A stretch of 64,000 nucleotides of DNA. Source: Massilia arenae. Its GTDB lineage: Bacteria > Pseudomonadota > Gammaproteobacteria > Burkholderiales > Burkholderiaceae_D. The translations under genes were made by a program, and so were the position numbers. The notes below the pieces were generated by a model. That model searched no databases, was not told where the DNA came from, and worked only from the letters and a program-made list of their open reading frames with translations. Where the stretch lies: positions 85,226 through 149,225 of the forward strand of contig NZ_VPFD01000010.1 of the NCBI RefSeq assembly GCF_008014745.1, read 5' to 3'. Below, piece by piece: positions 37,136 through 46,142 of the stretch (positions within the stretch are counted from its first letter, which is position 1; each line of letters starts with the position of its first letter).

Positions 37136-37585
37136 ATGACGAAAAGAGATGCCGCTGTTGATGATTCTTGCCCGGTAGCGCGGTCGGTCGACCTGATCGG
37201 CGACCGCTGGTCGCTCCTGATCGTGCGTGACGCCTTCGACGGGATGCGCCGCTTTACCGACTTCCAGCGCAATCTGGGTGTCGCGCGCAATATTCTTGCC
37301 GATCGATTGCGGCGACTGGTGGAGGCCGGCATCCTGGCTATCCAGCCGAGTGCAAAGGGCGGCGCCTACCAGGAATACGTGCTCACCGAGCGCGGCCAGC
37401 GGCTATTTCCGGTCGTGGTGGCGTTGAGGCAGTGGGGAGAAGTGGAACTGTTCGCGCCGGATGAGGCGCATTCAGATCTGGTCGAGAAGAAGACCGGCAA
37501 GTCCCTGCGGCGCATGGCACCGGTGGGGGAAGGCGGCAACTTGCTGGCCCCCGGCGAGACCGAGGTGCGCAAGTTGCCGCTATAG
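37136..37585 (+). CDS. HxlR family transcriptional regulator
   Basis: A 149-residue winged-helix regulator. DDSCPVARSVDLIGDRWSLL contains the conserved Cys found near the N-terminus of redox-sensing HxlR proteins, followed by the recognition helix region RNILADRLRRLVEAGIL and wing YVLTERGQRL. It probably binds as a dimer to the two operators between it and the MFS gene. The 37-residue tail after the domain is unremarkable. Confidence 0.93.
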   Translation: MTKRDAAVDDSCPVARSVDLIGDRWSLLIVRDAFDGMRRFTDFQRNLGVARNILADRLRRLVEAGILAIQPSAKGGAYQEYVLTERGQRLFPVVVALRQWGEVELFAPDEAHSDLVEKKTGKSLRRMAPVGEGGNLLAPGETEVRKLPL

Positions 37586-37606
37586 GACTGCTTTAATAAG
37601 ACTGCT

Positions 37607-38752
37607 TTAGTCAGCAGCGCGCAAGCGCCACAGCGAGGTGACTTCCTTCGAACGCGCCGCATGCAGCGGATCGTCCGCATCGCTGGCGCGCGGGTGAACA
37701 GGACGCGTATCGTGGCGCGCCACGACTTCCAGCCCCGCATCCCCGATCCAGCCCAACAACTGCTCGCGGCTGCGCAAGCCCAGGTGCTCTGCGAAATCCG
37801 ACATGATCAGCCAGCCTTCGCCACCGGGCTCCAGATGCTCCTTGAGTCCACCGAGGAAGCCGCGCAGCATGCGGCTGTCCGGATCGTAGATCGCATATTC
37901 GATCGCCGAACTCGGCTTGCCCGGCAGCCAGGGCGGATTGCAGACCACCAGCGGGGCACGGGCATGGCCGTGCGGGAACAAGTCGGCCTGCACCACCTCG
38001 ACTTGCGCGGCCAGGCCGAGCCGCGCGACGTTCTCGCGCGCGCAGCCGAGCGCCCGCGCATCCATATCGGTGGCGACCACCCGCATGCCGCGCCGCGCCA
38101 GCACGGCGGACAGCACGCCGGTGCCGGCGCCGACGTCAAAGGCGACTTTGGCGTTCGCAGGCAGCGGCGCCTGCGCCACCAGTTCGACGTATTCGCCGCG
38201 CACCGGCGAAAACACGCCATACCAGGGGTGGATGCGATCGTCGAGCGCGGGGATCATGACGCCTTTGCGGCGCCACTCATGGGCGCCGATCACGCCCAGC
38301 AGTTCGCGCAGCGAAGCCACATAGGGTTCGGTGGCCGGGCCATAGGCCTCCAGGCAGGCCAGGCGCGCATCCGGCGCGCGCCGCAGCGGGATGCCATGGT
38401 CGGCCTCGAACGGGATCAGGACCATGGCCAGCGTGCGGGCGCGCTGGAGCTGGGTCAGGCGGTGGCGGTGGAATGCTTCGGTCGGCGTGGCCGGGGCCTT
38501 GGGCTTGGCGCGGCGGCCGCGTTCGCCCTTGTGCTCGATGCGGCGCACCAGCGCCTGCAGCAGCTGGCGTGCATTCTGGAAGTCGCCGCGCCAGAGCAGG
38601 GCGGTGCCTTCCAGCGCCAGCCGATAGGCGGCGTCGGCGCTCATGGTGTCGTCGGCCAGCACCACTTTCTTCGGCGCGGGCCAGCCGCTCTCGGAACGCC
38701 ACAGCGCCGAGCGCATCTCGCCGCCTTCCACCCATTCGATGCGCGTCGTCAT
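37607..38752 (-). CDS. class I SAM-dependent methyltransferase
   Basis: A 381-residue protein. The N-terminal 150 residues are specific to this group. The core has FDVGAGTGVLSAVLARRG (SAM-binding motif I), ATDMDARAL (motif II) and VVCNPPWLPG. The NPPW motif marks methyltransferases acting on exocyclic amines, such as N5-Gln of release factors or N6-adenine of RNA. The start at 38752 lies 1 nt after the stop of the upstream zinc-ribbon gene. The target is not clear; rRNA or protein Gln is likely. Confidence 0.88.
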   Translation of the reverse strand: MTTRIEWVEGGEMRSALWRSESGWPAPKKVVLADDTMSADAAYRLALEGTALLWRGDFQNARQLLQALVRRIEHKGERGRRAKPKAPATPTEAFHRHRLTQLQRARTLAMVLIPFEADHGIPLRRAPDARLACLEAYGPATEPYVASLRELLGVIGAHEWRRKGVMIPALDDRIHPWYGVFSPVRGEYVELVAQAPLPANAKVAFDVGAGTGVLSAVLARRGMRVVATDMDARALGCARENVARLGLAAQVEVVQADLFPHGHARAPLVVCNPPWLPGKPSSAIEYAIYDPDSRMLRGFLGGLKEHLEPGGEGWLIMSDFAEHLGLRSREQLLGWIGDAGLEVVARHDTRPVHPRASDADDPLHAARSKEVTSLWRLRAAD

Positions 38753-38753
38753 A

Positions 38754-38963
38754 TCAGTGATGGTGATGCCAGTTGGTATCAAGCGACTCGATATAGGACT
38801 TCACCGCGTCCGGGCTGCCGGTCGCGTGGCGCTTCACTTCGCCGCAGGCGCAGATGCCCTGGTAAGGCTGGATGTGCGAGCAGGCGGACACTTTCTGGAG
38901 GAAGACTTTGACCGGCTTGGTGCACTTGGCGCACTTGAAGGTCAGGATGCGGGCGGGCTTCAT
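38754..38963 (-). CDS. small zinc-ribbon-like protein
   Basis: A 69-residue protein starting MKPARILTFKCAKC. CxxC at 11-14, a middle Cys in SACSH and CAC near residue 39 could bind a metal. It ends in four His residues. The frame is open upstream to 39089, but the ATG at 38963 gives a compact protein. It is in an operon with the methyltransferase (1-nt gap). Function unknown. Confidence 0.72.
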   Translation of the reverse strand: MKPARILTFKCAKCTKPVKVFLQKVSACSHIQPYQGICACGEVKRHATGSPDAVKSYIESLDTNWHHHH

Positions 38964-39074
38964 GGATAACTGTTGGTGTGAATGAAAAGAGCGGCATTTT
39001 ACACCCGCCGTCCTGTGATCCCGACTTGGCGACTCAGGAATTGACAAGAAAGAATCGACAAACCTATACTCGAA

Positions 39075-39088
39075 TGATCGCGCTAACA
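39075..39088. promoter_or_regulatory. LacI-type operator, GH115 promoter
   Basis: TGATCGCGCTAACA, one of seven copies of a shared 14-bp motif in this locus. It lies 66 bp upstream of the GH115 start. Confidence 0.75.
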
Positions 39089-39153
39089 CTAAATGTTATA
39101 AATTGTTATTACAGAGTGCGATGCACCATAACAAACAGGAGACAAGGTAGCTC

Positions 39154-42033
39154 ATGACACTGACAATGAAGCTGTTCCGGCGCGCCCTCGCGCCATTGAC
39201 CGCAGTATGCGCGGTGCTGGCCGCGCCCTCGGCCTGGGCGCTGGGCGAGCGCCAGATCGTGCGCTTCGAGGCCGGCCCGCAATCCGTGGTACTGGCGGAC
39301 AAGGGTCGCGCCGCGCCCTTGCTGGTCGATCCGAACGACGATGCGGGCGTGCGGCGCGCCGTCGCCGACCTGCAGGGCGACATCGCGCTGGTCACCGGCG
39401 CCAAGCCTGTACTCGCCGACAGCGCCAGCAGCGCGGCCGACAGTGTCGTCATCGTCGGCACCCTGGGCCAGAGCGCCCTGGTAGATCGCCTCGCCGCCGA
39501 GGGCAAGATCGACGCCGCCGCCATCCGCGGCAAATGGGAAGGTTTCCTGATCCAGACCGTGGCCAACCCGATGCCGGGCGTGGCGCGCGCACTGGTGGTG
39601 GCCGGCAGCGACCGGCGCGGCGCCATCTTCGGCGTCTATACCCTGTCGGAGCAGATCGGCGTCTCGCCCTGGAAGTGGTGGGCCGACGTGGTCCCGGCGC
39701 GCCAGGCGACGCTGTCCGTCGCGCCTGACACCAAGGTGAGCGATGCCCCTGTGGTGCAGTACCGTGGCATCTTCCTGAACGACGAAGCGCCTGCGCTGAC
39801 CAACTGGGCCAAGGAAAAGTACGGCGGCTTCAACCACCGTTTCTATGAAAAGGTGTTCGAGCTCGTGCTGCGCATGCGCGGCAACTACCTGTGGCCGGCG
39901 ATGTGGCCGCCCACGGCCTTCTATGCCGACGATCCGGAGAACGGCCGCCTGGCCCACGAGATGGGCATCATCATGGGCACCTCGCACCACGAGCCGATGA
40001 TGCGCGCGCACGACGAGTGGGCCCGCTTCGGCAAGGGCGCCTGGGACTACAGCAAGAATGGCGCCGGGCTGCAGGAGTTCTGGAAGCAGGGCCTGCGCAA
40101 CTCGCACGGCCAGGACCGCGTGATCACGCTGGGGATGCGCGGCGACGGCGACGAGCCGATGTCCGAGAACGACAACGTCGACCTGCTGGAGAAAATCGTG
40201 CGCGACCAGCGCGCGATGATCGAGAAGGATACCGGCAAGCCGGCGGGCGAAGTGCCGCAGGTGTGGGCGCTGTACAAGGAAGTGCAGGGCTATTACGAGA
40301 AGGGCATGCGCGTGCCCGACGACGTGCTGCTGCTCTGGTGCGACGACAACTGGGCCAATATCCGCCGCCTGCCGACGCCCGAGGAACGCGCGCGTTCAGG
40401 CGGGGCCGGCGTCTACTACCACTTCGACTATGTGGGCGGTCCGCGTTCGTATAAATGGCTGAACGTGACGCCGATCCCGAAGATCTGGGAACAGATGCAC
40501 CTGGCCTGGCAGTACGACGCCAAGCGCATGTGGATCGTCAACGTCGGCGACCTGAAACCGATGGAAGTGCCGATCGAGTTCTTCCTGACCTATGCCTGGA
40601 ACCCTGCGGCCTGGCCGGCCGAGCGCCTGCCGGAATACCTGCGCCTGTGGGCCACGCGCGAGTTCGGCGCCGAGCACGCGGTGGAGATCGCCGAGCTGGT
40701 CGAGGGCTACACCCGTTTCAATGGCCGCCGCAAGCCCGAGCAGCTCGAGCCAGGCACCTATAGCGTGCTGAATTACGACGAAGCGGGCCGCATCGCGCGC
40801 GATTATGCGGCGCTGGCTGAACGTGCGAGCAAGATGGCGGCCAAGCTGCGCCCCGAGCAGCGCGACGCCTTCTTCCAGTTGGTGCAGTATCCGGTCGCGG
40901 CGTCCGCCAATATGAACGAGCTGTATGTGGCGGCCGGCCAGAATCACCACTATGCGACGCAGTTCCGCGCCACCACCAATGACATGGCCGAGCGCGTGCA
41001 GGCGCTGTACAAGAACGACGTCGAACTGACGCGCCAATACCATGCGATTGGCGGCGGCAAGTGGAACCACATGATGTCGCAGACCCGCTTCGGCTACGTC
41101 AACTGGGAACAGCCGCGCGCCAACGTGCTGCCGGCCGTGCACCGCATCGATGTGCCGCCCGGCGCCAATATGTCGGTGGCGGTCGAGGGCAGCGCCAAGG
41201 CCTGGGGCGCTTACGGCCTCAAGGCGCTGGACTTGCCAACGTTCGACCCCTACGTGAAGAAATCGCATTACCTCGACATCTTCAACCGAGGCAGTGCACC
41301 GTTCGATTATCGCATCGAGTCCAATCAGCCCTGGGTGGTGGTGAGCCAGGCGAGCGGCAAGGTGACGGGCGAGCAGCGCGTGACCGTCGACGTGCGCTGG
41401 GACAAGGTGCCGGCCAAGCCGCAACCGGCAGTGCTGACGATCACCGGGCCGAACAATACGCGCGTGCTGGTCAATGTGCCGCTGCGCCGCGCGGACATCC
41501 CGAAAGGCGCCAAGGGCTTCGTCGAGACCGATCGTGTGGTGTCGATCGAGGCCGCCAACTATACCCGTGCGCTGGCGCCCGAGGGCCGCAGCTGGCTCAG
41601 GATTCCTGGCCATGGCCGCACCGATTCGGGCGTGACGACCTTGCCGGTGACCGCTGCCGCGCTGGACGTGAAGCAGGGCATGCGCCTGGAGTACGACGTC
41701 AACACGGTCAGCAGCGGCAAGGTGAAATTGCAGGTGACGCTCGCGCCGACCCTCAAATTCCAGCCAGGTGCAGGCTTCCGTTACGCCGTGTCGATCGACG
41801 ACGAGGCGCCGCAGATCGTCAATGTGCATGCGGACGAGTCGGAACCGTTCTGGGAAAAGATCGTGTCGGATGGCGCGGCCGTGTTCACCACCGAACACCA
41901 ACTGACCAAGCCGGGCAAGCATGTACTGAAGTTCTGGGCGCTGGATCCGGGCCTGGTGGTGCAGAAGCTGGTGCTCGATGCGGGTGGCCTGAAGCCGAGT
42001 TACCTGGGGCCGCAGCAAAGTCCGCGCCTGTAA
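39154..42033 (+). CDS. GH115 xylan alpha-glucuronidase
   Basis: A 959-residue secreted enzyme. A Sec signal peptide (KLFRRALAPLTAVCAVLAAP, cut near SAWA) opens it. GH115 features include PWKWWADVVP, YRGIFLNDEAPALTNW, NYLWPAMWPPTAFYADD and LGMRGDGDEPM. The enzyme removes (methyl)glucuronic acid from internal and terminal xylose of glucuronoxylan. This complements the GH67 in the same locus, which acts on chain ends of oligomers. The C-terminal 290 residues hold beta-sandwich modules. It is a single-gene unit with its own operator and a strong terminator. Confidence 0.94.
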   Translation: MTLTMKLFRRALAPLTAVCAVLAAPSAWALGERQIVRFEAGPQSVVLADKGRAAPLLVDPNDDAGVRRAVADLQGDIALVTGAKPVLADSASSAADSVVIVGTLGQSALVDRLAAEGKIDAAAIRGKWEGFLIQTVANPMPGVARALVVAGSDRRGAIFGVYTLSEQIGVSPWKWWADVVPARQATLSVAPDTKVSDAPVVQYRGIFLNDEAPALTNWAKEKYGGFNHRFYEKVFELVLRMRGNYLWPAMWPPTAFYADDPENGRLAHEMGIIMGTSHHEPMMRAHDEWARFGKGAWDYSKNGAGLQEFWKQGLRNSHGQDRVITLGMRGDGDEPMSENDNVDLLEKIVRDQRAMIEKDTGKPAGEVPQVWALYKEVQGYYEKGMRVPDDVLLLWCDDNWANIRRLPTPEERARSGGAGVYYHFDYVGGPRSYKWLNVTPIPKIWEQMHLAWQYDAKRMWIVNVGDLKPMEVPIEFFLTYAWNPAAWPAERLPEYLRLWATREFGAEHAVEIAELVEGYTRFNGRRKPEQLEPGTYSVLNYDEAGRIARDYAALAERASKMAAKLRPEQRDAFFQLVQYPVAASANMNELYVAAGQNHHYATQFRATTNDMAERVQALYKNDVELTRQYHAIGGGKWNHMMSQTRFGYVNWEQPRANVLPAVHRIDVPPGANMSVAVEGSAKAWGAYGLKALDLPTFDPYVKKSHYLDIFNRGSAPFDYRIESNQPWVVVSQASGKVTGEQRVTVDVRWDKVPAKPQPAVLTITGPNNTRVLVNVPLRRADIPKGAKGFVETDRVVSIEAANYTRALAPEGRSWLRIPGHGRTDSGVTTLPVTAAALDVKQGMRLEYDVNTVSSGKVKLQVTLAPTLKFQPGAGFRYAVSIDDEAPQIVNVHADESEPFWEKIVSDGAAVFTTEHQLTKPGKHVLKFWALDPGLVVQKLVLDAGGLKPSYLGPQQSPRL

Positions 42034-42052
42034 GCATCGGAAGCGTTAACTG

Positions 42053-42090
42053 AAAAGGGCAGTCCGCATTACGCGGACTGCCCTTTTTTT
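42053..42090. terminator. bidirectional terminator between GH115 and GH10
   Basis: AAAAGGGCAGTCCGC (42053-42067) and GCGGACTGCCCTTTT (42073-42087) form a perfect 15-bp stem around ATTAC. It has a T-run on the plus strand and A/T on both sides, so it serves both convergent genes. Confidence 0.95.
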
Positions 42091-42110
42091 CTGGTGCTGA
42101 TGTCGAAGAA

Positions 42111-43262
42111 TCAGGCTTTACGCATCGGCATCGCGCGCAGCGAAGCGGCGATCGCCTCGCGCATCGGCTTGGCGCGCAACTGGCTGTCGTAAGGCGTCGG
42201 ACGCTGCGCCAGGCCGTCCGGACGCTTGGCGTCGGCCCAGACCTGCAGCCAGTTCACGTGGTCGGCCATGCCCCACAACAGGAAATCGCGGCAGGTCGGG
42301 TAGCTCAGGGTCACGTCGAGATAGTCGCGCGCAAGCGCCGCGGTGGCGGCGTCGCGCTTGGCGAAATCGGCAGGGAAGGCCTTGTCGTTGACGTCGAACT
42401 CGGTGATCAAGAGGTCCAGGCCCATGCCGGTGACCTCGTCCAGGAACTTGCGCCATTCGCGCAACACCGCCGCATTGGCAGGGCCGGACATCATGTCGCC
42501 CGCGCTGACATGGCTTTGCAGGCCCAGGGCGTGGATCGGGGCGCCACGCTTCTTGAGCTCTGCCAGCAGTTTCAATACGCCGGCGCGGTGCTTGGCGTCG
42601 TCGCCCAGGCCGGGCCCCATGAAGTCGTTGTACACCAGCTGCGCCTTCGGCGCGTGTTCGTGGGCCTGGCGGAAGGCGAATTCGATCTGCTCGACGGCGC
42701 CCATGCGCTTGGTGAACACGTTCTGGATCAGGGAGCCGTCCTTCGGCGACACCGCCTCGTTGACGACGTCGTGGCTGATCACGTCCTTCAAGTGCGTGCA
42801 AACGGTCTTGGCGTGCTCACGCAGGATAGCTTCGGCGTGGGCGACCGGCTTGGATTTCAGGTCCAGCGCGTTCACCCAGGCGGGCAGCCACTTCGGATCC
42901 TGCCAGATCAGGGCATGGCCGCGGATCGCCATGCCTTCCTTGCGCGCCCAGGCGAACATCTCGTCGGCCGGTCCCCATTGGTAGGGGCCCGGTTTCGGTT
43001 GCAAGGCCTGCCACTTGGTCTCGTTCTCGGCGACGATCATATTGCACTCGCGCGCCATCAGTGCGCGGTAGGCCGGGTCGCGGAAACTCTTGCGGGTGTC
43101 CTGGTCTTCCAGCAAGCCGATGGCATTACCGAAGCGCATGCCTTTGGCCTTGGCCAGGTCCTTGAGGGCGGGGCCGGCGTCCTGCGCGGCCAGTACGTGG
43201 GGGGCGAGCATGGCGCCGGCCGCCGTGCCAAGCAGTTTCAGCGTATCGCGTCGGGATGTCAT
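42111..43262 (-). CDS. GH10 endo-1,4-beta-xylanase
   Basis: A 383-residue retaining xylanase. The N-terminus SRRDTLKLLGTAAG is a twin-arginine signal, so it is exported by Tat. The acid/base is Glu169 in SHDVVNEAV and the nucleophile Glu288 in LLITEFDV. The substrate-binding segment AENETKWQALQP is intact. It cuts xylan or imported oligomers in the periplasm. It is last in a minus-strand operon with GH43 and the GPH carrier. Confidence 0.95.
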   Translation of the reverse strand: MTSRRDTLKLLGTAAGAMLAPHVLAAQDAGPALKDLAKAKGMRFGNAIGLLEDQDTRKSFRDPAYRALMARECNMIVAENETKWQALQPKPGPYQWGPADEMFAWARKEGMAIRGHALIWQDPKWLPAWVNALDLKSKPVAHAEAILREHAKTVCTHLKDVISHDVVNEAVSPKDGSLIQNVFTKRMGAVEQIEFAFRQAHEHAPKAQLVYNDFMGPGLGDDAKHRAGVLKLLAELKKRGAPIHALGLQSHVSAGDMMSGPANAAVLREWRKFLDEVTGMGLDLLITEFDVNDKAFPADFAKRDAATAALARDYLDVTLSYPTCRDFLLWGMADHVNWLQVWADAKRPDGLAQRPTPYDSQLRAKPMREAIAASLRAMPMRKA

Positions 43263-43306
43263 CGGGTGGTGTCTCCTTTAATTTATTGTGGGGGTTATCG
43301 CAGGTC

Positions 43307-44350
43307 TCAGTCCTGGCGATATGGCGCGATGGTGACGATCTTGCCGTCGGCGTCGTAATGCAGCTCGGTCACCTTCACCGAGCGCAGGTGGGTGACGCCG
43401 CCGGACAGGCTGCTGTCGTGATAGAACAGATAGCTGCGGCCTTCGAACTCGCAGATCGAGTGGTGCGTGGTCCAGCCGATCACCGGGGTCATGATCTGGC
43501 CCTGGTAGGTGAACGGGCCGTAGGGGCTGTCGCCGGTCGCATAGCACAGCAGGTGGGTGTCGCCGGTCGAGTACGAGAAGTAGTATTTGCCGTCGTGCTT
43601 GTGCAGCCATGGCGCCTCGAAGAAGCGGCGATCGTGGTCGCCGGCCAGCAGTTCGTTGCCGTCGGCGTCGAGGATGCGCACCGCGCGCGGTTCTTCGCTC
43701 AGCTCCAGCATGTCGCCGCGCAGGCGCGCCACGCGCGGCGCCAGGGCCGTTTCGTGCGCCGCCGGTTCTTCATGGTCGGGACTATAGAGGTTGTCGCGGT
43801 ACTTCTGCAGCTGGCCGCCCCAGATGCCGCCGAAATAGAGATAGAACTCGCCATCGTCGTCGCCGAACACGGCCGGGTCGATCGAATAGCTGCCGGCGAT
43901 CGGCTGCGGTTGCGCGGTGAACGGGCCGGTCGGCGTGTCGCTGACAGCGACGCCGACCTGGAAGATGCCGTCCGGGCGCTTGGCCGGGAAATACAGGTAA
44001 TACTTGTCGTCCTTGCGCGCGCAGTCGGGCGCCCACATCTGGCGCGCCGCCCACGGCACGTCGCGCACGTGCAGGGCCACGCCGTGGTCGACCGCTTCGG
44101 CGCCCGGGTGGTCCATCGAGACCACGTGATAATCCTCCATCGCGAAATGGGCGCCGTCGTCGTTGAAGGGCACGCCGGCCTCGATATCGTGCGAAGGATA
44201 GATGTAGATGCGGCCGTCGAACACGTGGGCGGACGGATCGGCGATGTAGATGTGCTCGAGCAGGGGCTGGGAGATGGCGCGCTCTTTCAGTGCTTGCACG
44301 CGGTCTTTGTCGATATTTTCAGGCATGGGTATCGTCTGGTTCGGGTTCAA
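43307..44350 (-). CDS. GH43 glycosidase (beta-xylosidase/arabinofuranosidase)
   Basis: A 347-residue five-bladed beta-propeller enzyme without signal peptide, so cytoplasmic. The catalytic base Asp lies in YIADPSAHVFDG, the pKa-modulating Asp in SIDPAVFGDDDG and the acid Glu in FFEAPWLHK. It removes xylose or arabinose from short oligomers delivered by the adjacent GPH carrier, whose stop codon lies 7 bp upstream. The exact sugar cannot be told from sequence. Confidence 0.92.
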   Translation of the reverse strand: MNPNQTIPMPENIDKDRVQALKERAISQPLLEHIYIADPSAHVFDGRIYIYPSHDIEAGVPFNDDGAHFAMEDYHVVSMDHPGAEAVDHGVALHVRDVPWAARQMWAPDCARKDDKYYLYFPAKRPDGIFQVGVAVSDTPTGPFTAQPQPIAGSYSIDPAVFGDDDGEFYLYFGGIWGGQLQKYRDNLYSPDHEEPAAHETALAPRVARLRGDMLELSEEPRAVRILDADGNELLAGDHDRRFFEAPWLHKHDGKYYFSYSTGDTHLLCYATGDSPYGPFTYQGQIMTPVIGWTTHHSICEFEGRSYLFYHDSSLSGGVTHLRSVKVTELHYDADGKIVTIAPYRQD

Positions 44351-44357
44351 TTAACAA

Positions 44358-45845
44358 TCATTGCTGGGCGGCGAGTGCGCGGCGTTCGCCGAGTTCGCGC
44401 TCGATCTGCAGCTCGGTGTTCTTGCGGATGTCGTACGCGGCCAGGCAGCACACGGCCAGCAGGAAGGGGATGGCGGCGTAGACGCTGACCGTCAGGCGCA
44501 CGCCATCGGCGACCTGGCCCGACTGGACGGCCAGAGCTGCATCGTAGCCATAGGCCGACAGCAAGGCGGCCACCAGCGCGCCGCCGATGGAGAGGCCCGC
44601 CTTGAGGCCGAAGATCATGGCCGAGAACAGCAGGGCGGTGGCGCGGCGGTTGTTCTTCCATTCCGAATAGTCGGCGACGTCGGCGATCATTGCCCAAAGC
44701 AGCGGGATCGTGATGCCGTAGAAGAAGCCGTACAGGATCTGGGCGCCGAACACCAGGCCGATCGAGCTCGGGCCGATCCAGTAGTAGCTCAGGCGGAACA
44801 CAGCCGCCAGCAGCAGGGCGGCGCCGAACACGTCGCGCTTGCCGAAGCGGTCGGCCAGCGGCTTCGAGAAACCGATCCCGACGATCATCAGGATGATGCC
44901 GACCGCGTTGAACAAGCTGAAGCCCGAGGTGGCGGCGTCTTCCGGCCAGTGGAACTGCGTCAGGCCCATCCCGGTGAGTAGCGTGTTCAGGCCGTCGATG
45001 AAGGTCAGGAAGCCGACGTCGCTCAGGAAGGCCGCCAGTGCCGCCTCTTCCAGGAAGTTACGGAAGTAGAAGATGTACATGCCGCCCTTGAGCGACAACG
45101 TGATGAACACCAGGATGGTCAGCACCAGCATCACCACCCAGGGGCGGTTGCGCATCAGGTCGGCCACGTCCTGCTTGATGCTCGAGCGCTGGCTCTGGGT
45201 GGGAACGATGCGTTCGCGGGTGGTGAAGAAGGTGATCAGGAAGCAGATGGTGCCGGCCACCGCGAAGAACATCATCACGGTCTGGAAGCCGGCCACCTTG
45301 TCGCCGCCGCCCAGGATCAGCACCAGCGGCAGCAGCAGCACCTGGATCACCAGTTGCGCGATCAGCACCGCGACGAAGCGGTACGACGACAGGCTGTTGC
45401 GGTCGGCCATGCTGCCGGTGAGTACGCCGCTCAGGGCCGAGTAGGGCAGGTTGTTGGCCGAGTACACCAGCATCAGCAGGATGTAGGTCAGCATCGCGTA
45501 GATGTACTTGCCGCGCTCGCCCAGGTCGGGCGTGCTGAAGGCCAGGATCGCCACCAGGCCGAATGGCACCGAGGTCCACAGGATCCAGGGGCGGAACTTG
45601 CCCCAGCGGGTCGAGGTGCGGTCGGCGATGATGCCCATCAGCGGGTTGAAGCAGGCGCCGACCAGGCCGCCGATGAAGATGATGCTGGCGGCGGCGTTCG
45701 GTGAGATCTGATAGACGTCGGTGTAGAAGAAAGCGAGGAAGGTGAGCAGGGTCTGGAAAATCAGGTTGGCGGCCAGGTCGCCCAGTGCATAGCCGATTTT
45801 TTCAGTTGTCTCCAGCGTCGGCTGCGCTTTAATAATTGTAGTCAT
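44358..45845 (-). CDS. GPH-family sugar:cation symporter (xyloside type)
   Basis: A 495-residue inner-membrane carrier with about 12 TM segments, of the glycoside-pentoside-hexuronide family (relatives XynP, MelB, XylP). KIGYALGDLAANLIFQTL is the family N-terminus, and ADRTSTRWGKFRPWILWTSV is the conserved loop 2-3. Given its neighbours GH43 and GH10 it probably imports xylo-oligosaccharides with H+ or Na+. It heads the operon, and a LacI-type operator lies 112 bp upstream. Confidence 0.94.
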   Translation of the reverse strand: MTTIIKAQPTLETTEKIGYALGDLAANLIFQTLLTFLAFFYTDVYQISPNAAASIIFIGGLVGACFNPLMGIIADRTSTRWGKFRPWILWTSVPFGLVAILAFSTPDLGERGKYIYAMLTYILLMLVYSANNLPYSALSGVLTGSMADRNSLSSYRFVAVLIAQLVIQVLLLPLVLILGGGDKVAGFQTVMMFFAVAGTICFLITFFTTRERIVPTQSQRSSIKQDVADLMRNRPWVVMLVLTILVFITLSLKGGMYIFYFRNFLEEAALAAFLSDVGFLTFIDGLNTLLTGMGLTQFHWPEDAATSGFSLFNAVGIILMIVGIGFSKPLADRFGKRDVFGAALLLAAVFRLSYYWIGPSSIGLVFGAQILYGFFYGITIPLLWAMIADVADYSEWKNNRRATALLFSAMIFGLKAGLSIGGALVAALLSAYGYDAALAVQSGQVADGVRLTVSVYAAIPFLLAVCCLAAYDIRKNTELQIERELGERRALAAQQ

Positions 45846-45956
45846 TGTCTTGCCAATCTATGTGTTGAAAAGCAATTGCAACCATCAAACCTTCGAGCGC
45901 CAGCGGGCTGTCGCGAAAAGGCCGGGTTACGCATGTATCACGCTTGACCAATAAAA

Positions 45957-45970
45957 AGTTAGCGCAATCA
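45957..45970. promoter_or_regulatory. LacI-type operator, GPH/GH43/GH10 operon
   Basis: On the minus strand TGATTGCGCTAACT, matching the shared motif at 12 or more of 14 positions. It lies in the divergent gap between the symporter operon and lacI. Confidence 0.72.
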
Positions 45971-46093
45971 TTGTTTTCGATTGTGGATGAGATGCCATGC
46001 TGCCGTCAACCGCTTTATTGTCAATCCGCATAGCAGTTATAAGCCTGGAGATGGATGTAAGTACGGCGCTGCGTGTTAGAATTAAATCATTAA

Positions 46094-46107
46094 AGTTCGC
46101 GCTAACA
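46094..46107. promoter_or_regulatory. LacI-type operator, lacI promoter
   Basis: AGTTCGCGCTAACA, 36 bp upstream of the lacI-type start. A second partial half (TCGCGTTACCA) follows directly. Its place suggests autoregulation. Confidence 0.72.
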
Positions 46108-46142
46108 TCGCGTTACCATTGTTCTGTCAGAGGTCGCCCCGC